64,000 bases of DNA. It comes from Richelia sp. CSU_2_1. GTDB lineage: Bacteria; Cyanobacteriota; Cyanobacteriia; Cyanobacteriales; Microcoleaceae. Below are positions 28,773-39,035 of the stretch, in pieces. Numbering within the stretch: position 1 is the stretch's first letter; each line of letters opens with the position of its first letter. The DNA lies in assembly GCA_012034575.1 (NCBI GenBank), contig JAAUPF010000001.1:39426-103425 (forward strand), read 5' to 3'. The translations under genes were made by a program, and so were the position numbers. The notes beneath the pieces were generated by a model. It was not told where the DNA came from. It worked only from the letters and a program-made list of their open reading frames with translations, and searched no databases.

Positions 28773-30023
28773 TCAGATTCGCAGTTTCCAAAGTTTAATT
28801 GTACCGTTTTCGCTACCGCTAACTATAGTTTCGCCTCCCGGTCCGATCTCCACCGCCGAAACAGGGCTGGAATGTCCCTCCAAAGCGTGCAACAATTCGC
28901 CGAAAAAGTTCCAAATTCTGACAGTACCGTCAAAACAACCGATCGCAAAATATCTGCCGTCAGGATCGATCGCGGCTGCGGAAGTAATGCGAATTCCTGT
29001 TTGCAAAGAGTGCAATAATTCACCGGTTGGCAAATTCCACAGTTTGATAACTTTGTTGCTGTGACACACAAGAATTTGGCTGTCGGGAGAAATCCCTACA
29101 TAATTTTCACTGCCAAATGTTTGCCGCACTTCTCCCTCCGGTAGTTCCCACAAAGTAACTGTGGCGTGACAGAAACCGCTGGCTGCATTGAAGCCGCTGG
29201 CTGCTACTATTTTGCCGTCGGGACTTAGGGCGATCGAACTGATGTCGTTGCCTCGATACCCTGTCAAAACTTGCAGCAATTGACCGCTATTGAGGTGCTG
29301 AAGCTCGATCGTGCCTCGGGTGGTGCCGATCGCTAAAATTTGCCAATCGGGACTCACAGCGACGAATTCGTGGCGGTGTATTTCTGCCAAACTCTTCAAA
29401 AGTTCGCCGTTTTGCAAGTTCCAAACTTTTACTGTACCGGCGCGCGATCGAGTTAGCAATGTTTTGCTGGCAGGGCTGAAAGCAACTAACAATACTGCTG
29501 TTGAATGCCCGCAAATTGTTTGTAGCAATTCGCCGCTGTGCAGACTCCAAACTTTAACTGTACTGTCGTGGGAACCCGTTGCGAGTAGTTGTCCGTCGGG
29601 GCTAATAGCAACTGATAAAATGCTGTCTGAATGGTGGAGAGTAGTTTTTAAAATAGCGCCGGATGGGGTTTTTTGCTGTTTTTTGTACCCAGCAATTTCC
29701 AGCCAGTCGATCGCATCTCTCCAGTTACTGAGGGCGTTGCGGGGTCGATTTGTCAGCACTTCTATGTAGCGGTACAAAGTTTTGGATAAGTCAACTTCTA
29801 CACCTTTAATTTGTTTGGACAGAAGTACGGCAATTTCGGCCGGGCTGCAACCGCACAGCAAGCCGCACAAGTGGCGTTTTTCTACAGGTGTCAGCCCTTT
29901 TCTGGTGTGGGGGGCAAATTGTTGTTTGGCATTTGCTAAGTCGGTGTAAAGTTTTTCGGTATTCCAGTCGTTGGTGGCGCGGGTAAAAGGGTGTTCCGGT
30001 CGATCGAGGGGAGAGGATGTCAT
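28773..30023 (-). CDS. WD40 repeat protein with N-terminal HTH-like domain
   Basis: This 416-residue protein has an N-terminal segment (about 40-105: GLTPVEKRHLCGLLCGCSPAEIAVLLS, RYIEVLTNRP) that resembles HTH domains fronting cyanobacterial vWA-MoxR-associated and WD40 proteins. About seven WD40 blades follow (SVAISPDGQLLATGSHDSTVKVW; final blade SGSENGTIKLWKL). It is probably a propeller scaffold. Partners are unknown. Confidence 0.85.
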   Translation of the reverse strand: MTSSPLDRPEHPFTRATNDWNTEKLYTDLANAKQQFAPHTRKGLTPVEKRHLCGLLCGCSPAEIAVLLSKQIKGVEVDLSKTLYRYIEVLTNRPRNALSNWRDAIDWLEIAGYKKQQKTPSGAILKTTLHHSDSILSVAISPDGQLLATGSHDSTVKVWSLHSGELLQTICGHSTAVLLVAFSPASKTLLTRSRAGTVKVWNLQNGELLKSLAEIHRHEFVAVSPDWQILAIGTTRGTIELQHLNSGQLLQVLTGYRGNDISSIALSPDGKIVAASGFNAASGFCHATVTLWELPEGEVRQTFGSENYVGISPDSQILVCHSNKVIKLWNLPTGELLHSLQTGIRITSAAAIDPDGRYFAIGCFDGTVRIWNFFGELLHALEGHSSPVSAVEIGPGGETIVSGSENGTIKLWKLRI

Positions 30024-30047
30024 TGGTGGCAGGTGCGATCGAGTTCT

Positions 30048-30086
30048 CAGTCAAAATCCTAGTTAAAATCCTAACCAAAATCCTAA
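30048..30086. repeat. 12-bp tandem repeat (AAAATCCTA core)
   Basis: Three 12-bp units share AAAATCCTA between the WD40 gene and the next gene. Confidence 0.6.
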
Positions 30087-30231
30087 CATTAGTTGTGCGC
30101 GATCGAACTGTTTTCACCGCTAATCTATTTTTAACACAGAAAACAAGGCAAAGACTTTCAGGTTGACAATGCGTTTTAATCCTGAACTTTCCTGTTTGCG
30201 AAATCACAATACATTGACGGAGAAACAGAAA

Positions 30232-30837
30232 ATGTCTGGAATTGCGATCGGCTTATTTTTTCTTCTCGGTTTTGTTTTAACTTTTGTTGGTTATATCTGG
30301 GGATTAGTTCAAGCTTTTGGAGAGGAAACTGTTTGGGGAGTCCTTTACTTGCTTGTTCCCTTTGCTGCTTTGGTTTTTTATATTAAAAACTGGGGCAATA
30401 AACAAATCCGAAAAACATTTTTAATTCAATGTACTGGACTGCTGATGTTTGTTTTGGGAGGATCGATCGCGCTAATTTATGGACTTGCCAACTTTGCTCA
30501 ACAATCTAAATCAGAATTTCAGGTAACTGTGGAACCTAACCAGCCGTGGCCCTCGCCTTTTCCTTCCGATCTAAACACTTCTCCATCACCAAGTCAAGAG
30601 CCATCTCCACGAGTTGACGCACCGCCTGTCACTGGACCTGAGGAGTCTGGGGTTCCTACTGAAAAATATGATTTCAAACAATCGATGCAGCTTGGCTATT
30701 TAGCTTACGAAAATCGAGACTATCAGACGGCTTTAATCAATTTTAACAGAGCTTTGCAAGCGCGTCCGGGCGATGCTTATGCTACTAAGGCTATTGACAA
30801 TACCAAAAGGGCGATCGCCCAGACAAAAGTTCAATAA
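30232..30837 (+). CDS. Membrane protein with Pro-rich linker and TPR motif
   Basis: A 201-residue protein with three membrane helices in the first 90 residues (FFLLGFVLTFVGYIWGL, LYLLVPFAALVFYI, CTGLLMFVLGGSIALIYG). A Pro/Ser-rich linker follows, then a TPR-like pair (LGYLAYENRDYQTALINFNRALQARPGDAYA). The ATG at 30232 has GGAG upstream. It is possibly an assembly or scaffolding membrane protein; the family is not recognised. Confidence 0.7.
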   Translation: MSGIAIGLFFLLGFVLTFVGYIWGLVQAFGEETVWGVLYLLVPFAALVFYIKNWGNKQIRKTFLIQCTGLLMFVLGGSIALIYGLANFAQQSKSEFQVTVEPNQPWPSPFPSDLNTSPSPSQEPSPRVDAPPVTGPEESGVPTEKYDFKQSMQLGYLAYENRDYQTALINFNRALQARPGDAYATKAIDNTKRAIAQTKVQ

Positions 30838-30874
30838 TCTACAACTTGAAAAGTTTATTAAGGATAATCTAAAG

Positions 30875-31108
30875 ATGACAGTACAACAATTGAGTCCAAT
30901 GGTGAATAAAGTTACCGGACACTCAATCCGCGAGATTTTCGGTGTAGAACTAGAAGAAGTTAAAGACAGCAACGGCAACGTTACTTGCGAAGTAAAACTT
31001 TTAATAGTGGGGGGCGATCGCATCTGTCTGAGTGCTGGATCGCATCGGGCAGAACAGCAAAAAATAGCTGAATTGGCTCGCAGCTATCTGAACGCGCGAT
31101 CGAACTGA
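30875..31108 (+). CDS. Small hypothetical protein
   Basis: A 77-residue acidic protein (SPMVNKVTGHSIREIFGVELEEV, then AEQQKIAELARSYLNA), alpha/beta in style. It begins 37 nt after the TPR membrane gene on the same strand, with AAGGATAA upstream. No family recognised. Confidence 0.6.
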   Translation: MTVQQLSPMVNKVTGHSIREIFGVELEEVKDSNGNVTCEVKLLIVGGDRICLSAGSHRAEQQKIAELARSYLNARSN

Positions 31109-31303
31109 ATAACTATTATTGGTAACGGGCGCGATCGAACAAAAAAAAGATATTTTTCAACGGGAAGATCGCCCGCAATATTCGCAGTTAACCGGGCAAT
31201 ATAACCAAACAAAATTGTTCTTGACGATAGTTGGTGCGTGAGGGTAAAATTTACACAACAGGTAAATTAGTAGTTCCAGTTGTGCGATCGACAGGATAAA
31301 CTT

Positions 31304-31801
31304 ATGAAAAAGCTCGAAGGCACACCCTATGCTGAACTAAAAATTCACACTTCTAACATCTGGGTAGACTTATTATCTAGCTTGCCTATGATTGCTGTTG
31401 GATTATTTCTGTTTTCCATCTCATCAAATACAACTCTAATTTGCCAGCGACTAGAACCCAAGCAAGGCAATTGCAAACTTACAGAATCAAAGTTATGGGT
31501 TTCAAGCAGTCAAGAAATCTCCCTGGATAATTTACAGGGAGGCACAGTTGCTCAAGACAGGAAGGGTAGCACCCAGCTTCTAGTGTTAACAAAAACAGGG
31601 TCAATCCCTATGGGAAATTCTACTCGTTGGGGAGACAAAAATCCTAAGGCCGATCGGATAAATTCTTTTGTTAAAGACACAAATATTAAATCGTTAAATG
31701 TAAATCAAGACGATCGTTGGTTTGGATGGACAGTTGGAGGAATATGTGTGATAGGTGGGGTGTCACAATATATTGAGAAACGCAAAAATTTATATCTTTA
31801 G
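31304..31801 (+). CDS. Membrane hypothetical protein
   Basis: A 165-residue protein with one membrane helix near residues 20-40 (LLSSLPMIAVGLFLFSI) and another near the C-terminus (WTVGGICVIGGVSQYI). The soluble loop between has CQRLEP and CKLTESK. The ATG at 31304 follows AGGATAAACTT. The topology recalls PH-domain-like small membrane proteins; not identified. Confidence 0.6.
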   Translation: MKKLEGTPYAELKIHTSNIWVDLLSSLPMIAVGLFLFSISSNTTLICQRLEPKQGNCKLTESKLWVSSSQEISLDNLQGGTVAQDRKGSTQLLVLTKTGSIPMGNSTRWGDKNPKADRINSFVKDTNIKSLNVNQDDRWFGWTVGGICVIGGVSQYIEKRKNLYL

Positions 31802-32339
31802 AAGTTAACTTATAAGGGGGGATACGGTTATTGACCTATTCAATTGTGACTGAAAGTCAGCGATGGAAGTTACAAAGATTGCTGGATTTACCTCAATTAA
31901 CAATCGTCTAAATCTCTTTTATTGCTGAGGGGGTGACAAAGAGGCCTATCAAGTAGAACCAATAAGGGTTGCAGCCCGTATACCCTGTTGATAAAATCGA
32001 CGTTTATTGGGAGTTAACTTTATTAACTCTTCTATGGATTCAGAATGTCGATCGAGATAATTTATCCACTGCTCTCCATCTTGACCTTGGCCAAATATAC
32101 TCCTTCTTTTGTATTTTTTTCTCGGTTCTTTACGGCGAGATATATATTTTTGTACCTGCTTTTTCTGAATCAAATCCTGCTACTGGTTGAGTTTTTCGCA
32201 CCCTCACTCCTTCTTAGAAGTTTCTTTCATCAGTACCGACTGAAACGACTTTTTCTGAGTTAAAAGTTACATTCAGGGAAGATAGATCTAGTTTTCAGCA
32301 GTCAAGAACTAAAGTCTTTACTCCCAATTAATTTTATTA
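31802..32339. other. Spacer with possible degraded ORF
   Basis: This 538-bp AT-rich stretch has a weak 74-residue minus-strand frame at 31949-32173 (TTG start, basic N-terminus, LDRHSESIEELIKLTPNKRR) and a short plus-strand peptide near 31850 (VTESQRWKLQRLLDLPQL). Both could be remnants of a mobile or accessory gene. No Shine-Dalgarno supports either. Confidence 0.3.
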
Positions 32340-32819
32340 TTATCGATCGACCAGATCCGATTTAACATATTCCAACAAACCACCGCAGGCATCTAACAGC
32401 AAATCGATTACTCGATCGAACCCTTCCAGCCCGCCGTAGTAAGGATCTGGCACTTCCTTAAGATCGTATATCTGACAAAAATCGCACATCAACCGCACTT
32501 TATCTTTATATTTTCCCGCGCGATCGAGAGCCAAAATATTTTCATAATTTTCGCGATCCATTGCCAGAATCAAATCAAAATTCTCAAAATCTTGCTTGTT
32601 AAATTGACGTGCAGATCCTAACAATTCAATATCCCGTTTTCTCGCCGCCGCCGCCATCCGCCTGTCGGGAGGATTGCCAACGTGATAGCTGGCAGTGCCA
32701 GCAGAATCGCAAGTAATTAGATCGCCCAAACCTGCTTTTTCAACTAAGTGATTCATAATATTTTCTGCTGAGGGCGATCGGCAGATATTTCCGAGACAAA
32801 CAAATAATAATTTAGTCAT
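32340..32819 (-). CDS. Low-molecular-weight protein-tyrosine phosphatase
   Basis: This 159-residue phosphatase has the P-loop VCLGNICRSPSAE near the N-terminus (Cys nucleophile, Arg) and the general acid Asp in VPDPYYGG. Such enzymes act on tyrosine-phosphorylated proteins, including kinases of polysaccharide export. It is last in the minus-strand series after murC-murB-ybaB. Confidence 0.93.
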   Translation of the reverse strand: MTKLLFVCLGNICRSPSAENIMNHLVEKAGLGDLITCDSAGTASYHVGNPPDRRMAAAARKRDIELLGSARQFNKQDFENFDLILAMDRENYENILALDRAGKYKDKVRLMCDFCQIYDLKEVPDPYYGGLEGFDRVIDLLLDACGGLLEYVKSDLVDR

Positions 32820-32962
32820 TAGTTATTAGTAATAGGTAATAGGTAATTGGTAAGGGGGAATCGGTAATTGTTAATTGGTAAAAAACAGATTGACAGAAGT
32901 CAACAGTCAAAAGTCAATCGATCGACCCTCAACTGTCAACTGTCAACTGTCAACTGTCAACT
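32820..32962. repeat. Mixed heptamer repeats (GTAATAG, CAACTGT)
   Basis: AATAGGTAATAGGTAATTGG, then four CAACTGT copies, fill the ybaB-phosphatase spacer. Confidence 0.75.
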
Positions 32963-32965
32963 AAC

Positions 32966-33313
32966 TTAAAAACCTGGAAGATTGAGTCCGCCGGTGAGTT
33001 CTTCCATTTTTTCCCGCATCGTCATCGTAGACTTAGCATAAGCATCCTGCATCGCCACAGTGACAAGTTCAGAAACCACATCAGCACCTTCACCGAGGGC
33101 ATCCGGCGAAATTTCCACCCGGCGGGGTTCTTGGTTGCCGCTGAGAAACACCTTCACCAAGCCGCCGCCGGCAGTTCCCTCAATCTCCATTACATCCAAC
33201 TCTTCTTGAAGCTTTTTAGCTCCTTCTTGCACCTGCTGAGCTTTTTTGAAAGCTTCAGTCAGTTCTTTCATTTTTCCCAGGCCGAAGCCAAATCCTTGTC
33301 CTGATTTTGTCAT
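32966..33313 (-). CDS. YbaB/EbfC family nucleoid-associated protein
   Basis: This 115-residue protein has [45 protein letters not shown] and AMQDAYAKS. YbaB/EbfC dimers bind DNA. The start is at ATG 33311-33313 (MTKSGQGF); the longer frame reads into non-conserved DNA. It follows murB. Confidence 0.9.
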   Translation of the reverse strand: MTKSGQGFGFGLGKMKELTEAFKKAQQVQEGAKKLQEELDVMEIEGTAGGGLVKVFLSGNQEPRRVEISPDALGEGADVVSELVTVAMQDAYAKSTMTMREKMEELTGGLNLPGF

Positions 33314-33412
33314 AACTGGTTTGTGATTGTATGTGGGCCGGCGATCGGCCGTTTTCCGATTACCGAATACTTTACACCACACCTGCGGGCGGTATGGTGA
33401 CAGTTGCCATGC

Positions 33413-34368
33413 CTAGAACGGAAACTCTCCCAGTATTCTAACTTCTGGCTCCAACAACAGCGACCACCGCTGGTGCACTTGTTCTTGCACGTGGCGGATC
33501 AGGTGAAAGATATCATTAGCCGTCGCCGACCCGCAATTAAGAATAAAATTAGCATGGCGCTGAGCGACTTGAGCTCCGCCAATTTGGTATCCCTTGAGTC
33601 CCGATTGTTCGATCAGCCAGCCCGCCGCCTTCGGCCTGGGATTGCGGAATACCGAGCCGCAGCTAGGCAAGTGGTAAGGTTGAGTTGTCCGGCGCTGGCT
33701 GAAATTAGTATTCGTTTCCTCCATGACATCGCGCGATCGAACCCCGGCTGCAACTGAAAAGTCGCTTCCGTTACCAATCTGTCGCCACCTTGCAACACCG
33801 AAGTCCGGTAACGGTAGCCCAAATCTTGGGGACTGAGAATTTCTACCTTGCCGCCGGGGGACAGCAACCGGGCGTTGACCAAAATACCGGCAGTACAGCC
33901 GCCGTGAGCCCCAGCATTCATCACCACAGCCCCGCCCACAGTCCCCGGTATGCCCACAGCCCATTCCAGGCCCCGCCAGCCGCGTTTGGCTGCCAACCAA
34001 GCGAGGCGGGGTATTGACTCCCCCGCCCCGGCTGTAACTTGACCTGTTTGTTCGTTGAAGCTGACCTGTTTCAAGTAGCGGGTAGCGACAACCAAACCGG
34101 GCAAACCTCCATCGCTCACCAACAAATTCGAGCCCGCCCCCAACAAAGTCACCGGCATCCCCTCAGTATCGGCCCAGGCAAAACTCGCCTGCAGATCGGC
34201 AATACTGCGGGGAGCAACGTACCATTCCGCAGGTCCGCCGACGCGGAAAGAAGTCAGCCCTGCCAAAGAAACTTGGGAATTAATCTTGCAGTCAGTTCCC
34301 CGCAGAGAAATAGGAGAATATACCGGTTGATTTCCCTTAATTGAAGAGTCAGAACAAATAGCCACCAT
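33413..34368 (-). CDS. murB: UDP-N-acetylenolpyruvoylglucosamine reductase MurB, apparent frameshift
   Basis: Frames 33613-34368 and 33413-34000 form one FAD enzyme of about 318 residues. The first frame has [26 protein letters not shown] and [19 protein letters not shown]. The second has [25 protein letters not shown] and HANFILN. Frames switch at about 33720-33740 in a GATCGCGCGATG tract; loss of two bases or gain of one restores reading. It makes UDP-MurNAc. MurB is essential, so error is likely. Confidence 0.9.
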
Positions 34369-34531
34369 TTTTCTTTTAAATCCTCAAATATCTTCATCAA
34401 AAACTCGATCGAGCATCTGCCGATCCGATAAATCCGCTCCGCCACAAGAGCCACCAGACACTGCAATGCGTCGAGCCGGTGCTCGGTCATTAGGGCAACC
34501 ACAGGAGGACTTGCCCCTAGGAGCGATCGTC

Positions 34532-36115
34532 TCAGCCAGCGACATCGGCTTTTTCGTAAAAAGCCATCACTTCTGGGATGATTTGATTGAGATTTCCCGC
34601 ACTCAAAAACAGAGCCAAATCTCCCGGTTGCAGGGTTTCATTTAAGAACTTACCCGCATTTTCGAGAGAAGGTTGGTAAACAACCTGCTGTCCTGTTTTA
34701 GCAATTAAATCTGCAACTTTGTGCCCGTTAATTTGCCCTAAATTTGCTTCCCCGGCACTGTAAATATCAGTGACAACAACTAGGTCAGCATCTTCAAAAG
34801 ATTCGGCAAATTCTGACAAAAAGCTCAGAGTCCGGCTGTAGCGGTGAGGTTGAAAGATGGCGACTACCCTACCCGGTTTGGGATTTGGGTGTTTTTCCTC
34901 GGATGTTAAACTTTGTGCGCTGTCCTCAATTCGCAGGCGGGCGGCGGCCAAGGTAACGCGAATTTCGCTCGGGTGGTGCGCGTAGTCGTCCACAAACAAA
35001 ATATTGTTGTGGCAACCCCGCACTTCAAAGCGGCGGCTGGCTCCTTCAAAGCCTGCCATCGCTGAAGCTATTGCCGCAAACTCCAGCCCCAACAACCGGC
35101 CCACTGCTACCGCAGCTAGTGCGTTGCTGAGATTGTGTTTCCCCAGCAATTTCAACTGCATCTCTCCGAGGAGAGCGCCCCGTTCCCAAACGCGAGCTTT
35201 GGTACAGTCCGATCGGTACTCTACTTCATCTACCGTATAGTCAGCACCGCGATCGGGCTGCAAGCTGTAGCTGATACTCGGTTGCAGGCGATCTTTCACT
35301 ATTGGATCGTCAATGCAGCCGACCAAAGTTTGACAGTTTTTGGCAAATACCTGAAAAGTTTCAATTACTTGGTCGAGACTGTCGTAATGGTCGGGATGGT
35401 CTAGTTCGACATTGGTCACTACGCCGATTTTGGCTGTTAGTTTGACCAGAGAACCGTCTGATTCGTCCGCCTCGGCAACTAAATAAGGGCTTTCTCCCAA
35501 ACGAGCGTTGCCTTCCCAAGCGTTAACCTCGCCTCCGACGACGATCGTCGGATCTAGGCCGGCAGCCATCAGCATAAAGCCGATCGAGCTGCTGGTGGTA
35601 GTTTTGCCGTGAGTCCCGGCAACGGCGATGCTGTAGTAATCTTCAATTAATGCCGCTAGCAAATCCGACCGGTGAAAAATCGGACAACCCAAATCTAAAG
35701 CAGCTCGATATTCAGCATTTGCAGGATGAATTGCCGTCGAGCACACTACCTGGGGCAATTCCGGTACTGACTTGGCTGCTTTCCCATTACCGTTAACTGC
35801 CAGAACTCGCGCTGTCGTCACCGACGATCCGATCCGGCTGCCCACCGCTGCAGGTACGGCTTTGTCGGGGGACGGGCCTACTCCAGAGAAATCGTTGGGG
35901 GCTGTTTGAAATAGTTCAAAATTGCTGGCGTCTTGACGCCAAAAAATATGAGCTCCCATAGCTTGCAAGCGTTGGGTGATGCGACTCGATTTAATGTCAG
36001 AGCCGTACACGGGCAACTTGCGTTTAGCTAGAATATAGGCAAGGGCTGACATTCCAATTCCGCCAATGCCGATGAAATGAAATGGTCTACCGCTGAAATC
36101 AACAGAACTCGGCAT
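34532..36115 (-). CDS. murC: UDP-N-acetylmuramate-L-alanine ligase MurC
   Basis: This 527-residue ligase has HFIGIGGIGMSALAYILA, the ATP loop VAGTHGKTTTSSSI, EADESDGS and FVDDYAHHPSEI. It adds L-Ala to UDP-MurNAc. It is longer than usual because of a non-conserved Pro/Ala/Gly/Ser-rich insert of about 50 residues at about 67-118 (FSGVGPSPDKAVPAAVG). It is first of murC-murB-ybaB. Confidence 0.95.
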   Translation of the reverse strand: MPSSVDFSGRPFHFIGIGGIGMSALAYILAKRKLPVYGSDIKSSRITQRLQAMGAHIFWRQDASNFELFQTAPNDFSGVGPSPDKAVPAAVGSRIGSSVTTARVLAVNGNGKAAKSVPELPQVVCSTAIHPANAEYRAALDLGCPIFHRSDLLAALIEDYYSIAVAGTHGKTTTSSSIGFMLMAAGLDPTIVVGGEVNAWEGNARLGESPYLVAEADESDGSLVKLTAKIGVVTNVELDHPDHYDSLDQVIETFQVFAKNCQTLVGCIDDPIVKDRLQPSISYSLQPDRGADYTVDEVEYRSDCTKARVWERGALLGEMQLKLLGKHNLSNALAAVAVGRLLGLEFAAIASAMAGFEGASRRFEVRGCHNNILFVDDYAHHPSEIRVTLAAARLRIEDSAQSLTSEEKHPNPKPGRVVAIFQPHRYSRTLSFLSEFAESFEDADLVVVTDIYSAGEANLGQINGHKVADLIAKTGQQVVYQPSLENAGKFLNETLQPGDLALFLSAGNLNQIIPEVMAFYEKADVAG

Positions 36116-36609
36116 CTTCGCTCCTCACACACCACACCACGCCAATAACACGCGATATCATATCAAGAATTGTTTTTTCAGGATACTGTTCGCTAGACAT
36201 TTGTACAAAACTCGATCTGCCTCCCTCTATTTGCAGGAATTTTTTAGAGCTATGCTTTGTATCCTATATGACTTACTACGGAGGAGTTTTCCGGAAGGGT
36301 CACTGCTGAAAAATTGCAGTTTCTATAGGATGGGTTTTGGGATCGGGGCAACTGAATGATTTGGGGCGATCGCGCGTTACTTTAATTCCTTCAATCTCCA
36401 TCCGCCTGCTGCGATCGGATACGGCAGCATTTTCTGTTCTCTAAAATTTGCCCCGCGCTTAATTCCTGTAAGATTCGCCCCCTAGGTTTGACTCCGATTA
36501 AGGGCCAGACCCGCCAAGATGAAACCAGACTACCACTTTAAGTCCGATCGAACTTGATTCAACTATCAAAATATTTGCGGCCAAATGCGGTACGCTCCAG
36601 CCTGTAAGT
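36116..36609. other. murC-nadD spacer, no gene seen
   Basis: A 494-bp stretch between divergently transcribed genes; it must hold both promoters. I see no tRNA, no family-like ORF and no long hairpin. Confidence 0.6.
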
Positions 36610-37505
36610 ATGGGAAAAATAGCTATTTTGGGGGGACTTTCGATCCGGTTCACTGGGGGCATCTGTTGGTGGCTCAGGCTGCGGTGAGTCAATTTCGGCT
36701 CGATCGAGTCATTTGGATGCCCGATCGCGTTTCTCCCCACAAATCGCGCCCGGATTTGGCTGCTTTCGAGATCCGGCGGGAGATGGTAGCTTTGGCAATC
36801 GCGGGTCGATCGGATTTTCTATTAGCCCCACTGGCAGCTAATGCTGGCTCTTCTTTTGCAATTGATACTCTGCTTTACCTGCAAAATTTATACCCGGACG
36901 ATCGGTATTGCTGGATCGCGGGTGCTGATGCTTTTCAAACTTTACCTAAGTGGCATCGGTGCGCGGAAATCGGCAATTTGTGCGATTGGTTGGTAGCGCC
37001 GCGCCCGAGTTTTTCAGGTGTGGGAAATGAGGAATTTTCTGCTGTTGGGGCGGTGGAGGACTCGGGCGATCGACCCGAAGCAAGGGAGTTGTTGGCCGAA
37101 TTTGCGGGCGATCGCGCGGTATCTTACCACAATAATCCAGTTTGCGATCGATCGCGCCCCGTCCCTGCCGAAGCAACTGAATTTTCGATCGAATCTGCCG
37201 CTGAAAGCGCAGTATTTGCAGACCAGAACCCTGCTGCAGGCGAATTGTGTGCCAGCTCGATCGATGCCTCCTACCTCCGGCAGAGGGAGGTGCTGCTTGC
37301 TACCAATGCCATCTGTCGCCGAGTTGCCGCCCGGATGGCTGGGAAAAGCGTACAAATTAAATGGGAAGTGTTGGCAATACCGGCGATCCCGATTGCGTCG
37401 AGTTCGATCCGCCGATATTGTGCCGAGGGTCGATCGATCGGCTGCTTAGTTCCTGAGGCAGTCAGCAATTATATTGCAGCGCACCGACTTTACCGCAAAA
37501 CTTGA
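36610..37505 (+). CDS. nadD: Nicotinate-nucleotide adenylyltransferase NadD-like, apparent frameshift
   Basis: The expected N-terminus (ATG 36610: MGKIAILGG) leaves frame at G6 (36630-36635). One extra G joins it to GGTFDPVHWGHLLVAQ, the nucleotidyltransferase HxGH motif. Then come DRVSPHKSRPDL, WIAGADAF and, at the C-terminus, ASSSIRRYCAEGRSIGCLVPEAV. A non-conserved, HIP1-rich insert of about 90-100 residues (approx. residues 140-240) is unlike usual NadD, which is about 200 residues. It makes nicotinate adenine dinucleotide. Confidence 0.85.
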
Positions 37506-37984
37506 ATCGCTCTTGGAGTATAGGTTCTCACGATCCCAAATTTTTTGTAATAAAGGATCGGGCTTTGCGATACAATCTTGTCTCATAAGTCAATTCTTAA
37601 ATTTTTTCAACTTCCACTGTCAGAGTTTCCTGTTATGGGCTGTATCCTAACGGGACAACAATGGCGGAAAGAAGCTTTGAGATCGAGCCAAAAGATTGCC
37701 TGCATAATCGGTTCGATCGCCGTCGGTTTGCTGCAATCGAGTGTAGCGCAGGTTGCGGTCATTCACTTGGGGGCGATCGGGCTGAACCTTGTTTAATGTC
37801 TGGTTCAGAACAGCGGTGGGTCTCATCGTTGCTGCCTGCAGACGGTTAAGAGCAAACTCTCCGGTTGAAGCAGGAAGCCCGCATCCGCGAGGTCGGGAAA
37901 CCCCCAGCAACCCGTTGCGGTTGCCGGGGACTGAGTCACAATTTTCTAAGTCTGAGCTAGGTGCTATTGTTAGGAGGTTACAAG
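37506..37984. other. nadD-gap2 spacer with structured segment
   Basis: This 479-bp region has weak short frames only. At about 37860-37945 there is a structured block: CCCG...CGGG, then GCAACC-CGTTGC-GGTTGC as a perfect 6-bp stem flanked by CCCC/GGGG. It could be a promoter-proximal leader of gap2, or the right-end scar of a tnpB-type element. Confidence 0.45.
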
Positions 37985-39007
37985 GTGATTAGAGTCGCAA
38001 TCAACGGTTTTGGACGCATCGGGCGCAGTTTTGCGCGCTGCTGGCTCACCAGACAGAACAGCAATTTAGAGCTGGTAGCTATTAATGACACATCAGATCC
38101 GAAAACTAACGCTCACTTGCTCAGATACGATTCCATGATGGGAGTCCTATCTAAAGATGTAGAGATTAGTGCGGATGAAAATTCCATTACCATCAATGGC
38201 AAGACAGTTAAATGCGTGAGCGATCGCAACCCGCTAAACTTGCCTTGGAAGGATTGGGGTGTCGATCTGATTATTGAAGCGACTGGCGTCTTCGTTGACC
38301 AAGCCGGTGCATCGAAGCATATCACCGCCGGTGCTAAAAAGGTATTGATTACAGCCCCCGGTAAGGGGCCGGAAGTTGGCACTTTCGTAATGGGAGTCAA
38401 CCACGACAAATACACCCACACAAGTCACACAGTCATCAGCAACGCTAGCTGTACCACAAACTGTCTGGCTCCGGTCGTCAAGGTGCTCAACGACAATTTT
38501 GGCATCATTAAAGGCACGATGACCACTACCCACAGCTACACGGGCGACCAGCGTTTGCTGGATGCCAGCCACCGCGACGTGCGGCGGGCTCGGGCTGCGG
38601 CAATGAATATTGTTCCTACTTCTACCGGTGCCGCCCAAGCCGTAGCTTTGGTAATTCCGGAAATGAAAGGTAAGTTAAACGGTATCGCGATGCGCGTGCC
38701 GACACCTAACGTATCTGTGGTCGATTTTGTAGCTCAAGTTGAGAAAAAGACTTTTACCGAACAGGTGAATCAAGTCCTCAAGGAAGCCGCCGAAGGCCCG
38801 ATGAAAGGCATTCTTGCTTACAGCGATTTGCCTTTGGTTTCTTGCGACTACCGGGGACACGATGCTTCTTCGATCGTGGATTCTAGCTTGACGCTGGTGA
38901 TGGACGGCGATTTGGTAAAAGTATTGGCTTGGTACGACAACGAGTGGGGCTACAGCCAGCGCGTGGTTGACTTGGCCGAACTAGCCGCCGAGAAGTGGGA
39001 AGGCTAG
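37985..39007 (+). CDS. gap2: Glyceraldehyde-3-phosphate dehydrogenase Gap2
   Basis: This 340-residue enzyme starts [19 protein letters not shown]. It has [20 protein letters not shown] (typical of the NADP-using photosynthetic Gap2), the catalytic Cys in [13 protein letters not shown] and [16 protein letters not shown]. The start is GTG 37985 with a strong TTAGGAGG eight bases upstream; the ORF can be extended but without support. It acts in the Calvin cycle. Confidence 0.94.
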   Translation: MIRVAINGFGRIGRSFARCWLTRQNSNLELVAINDTSDPKTNAHLLRYDSMMGVLSKDVEISADENSITINGKTVKCVSDRNPLNLPWKDWGVDLIIEATGVFVDQAGASKHITAGAKKVLITAPGKGPEVGTFVMGVNHDKYTHTSHTVISNASCTTNCLAPVVKVLNDNFGIIKGTMTTTHSYTGDQRLLDASHRDVRRARAAAMNIVPTSTGAAQAVALVIPEMKGKLNGIAMRVPTPNVSVVDFVAQVEKKTFTEQVNQVLKEAAEGPMKGILAYSDLPLVSCDYRGHDASSIVDSSLTLVMDGDLVKVLAWYDNEWGYSQRVVDLAELAAEKWEG

Positions 39008-39035
39008 TTTTAGTTGGTATTTTCTACGCTGGTAG

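Noticed and set aside
37578..37796. Small plus-strand ORF (72 codons) before gap2
   Set aside because: Weak start, no family match, and overlapping frames of similar length in the same DNA.
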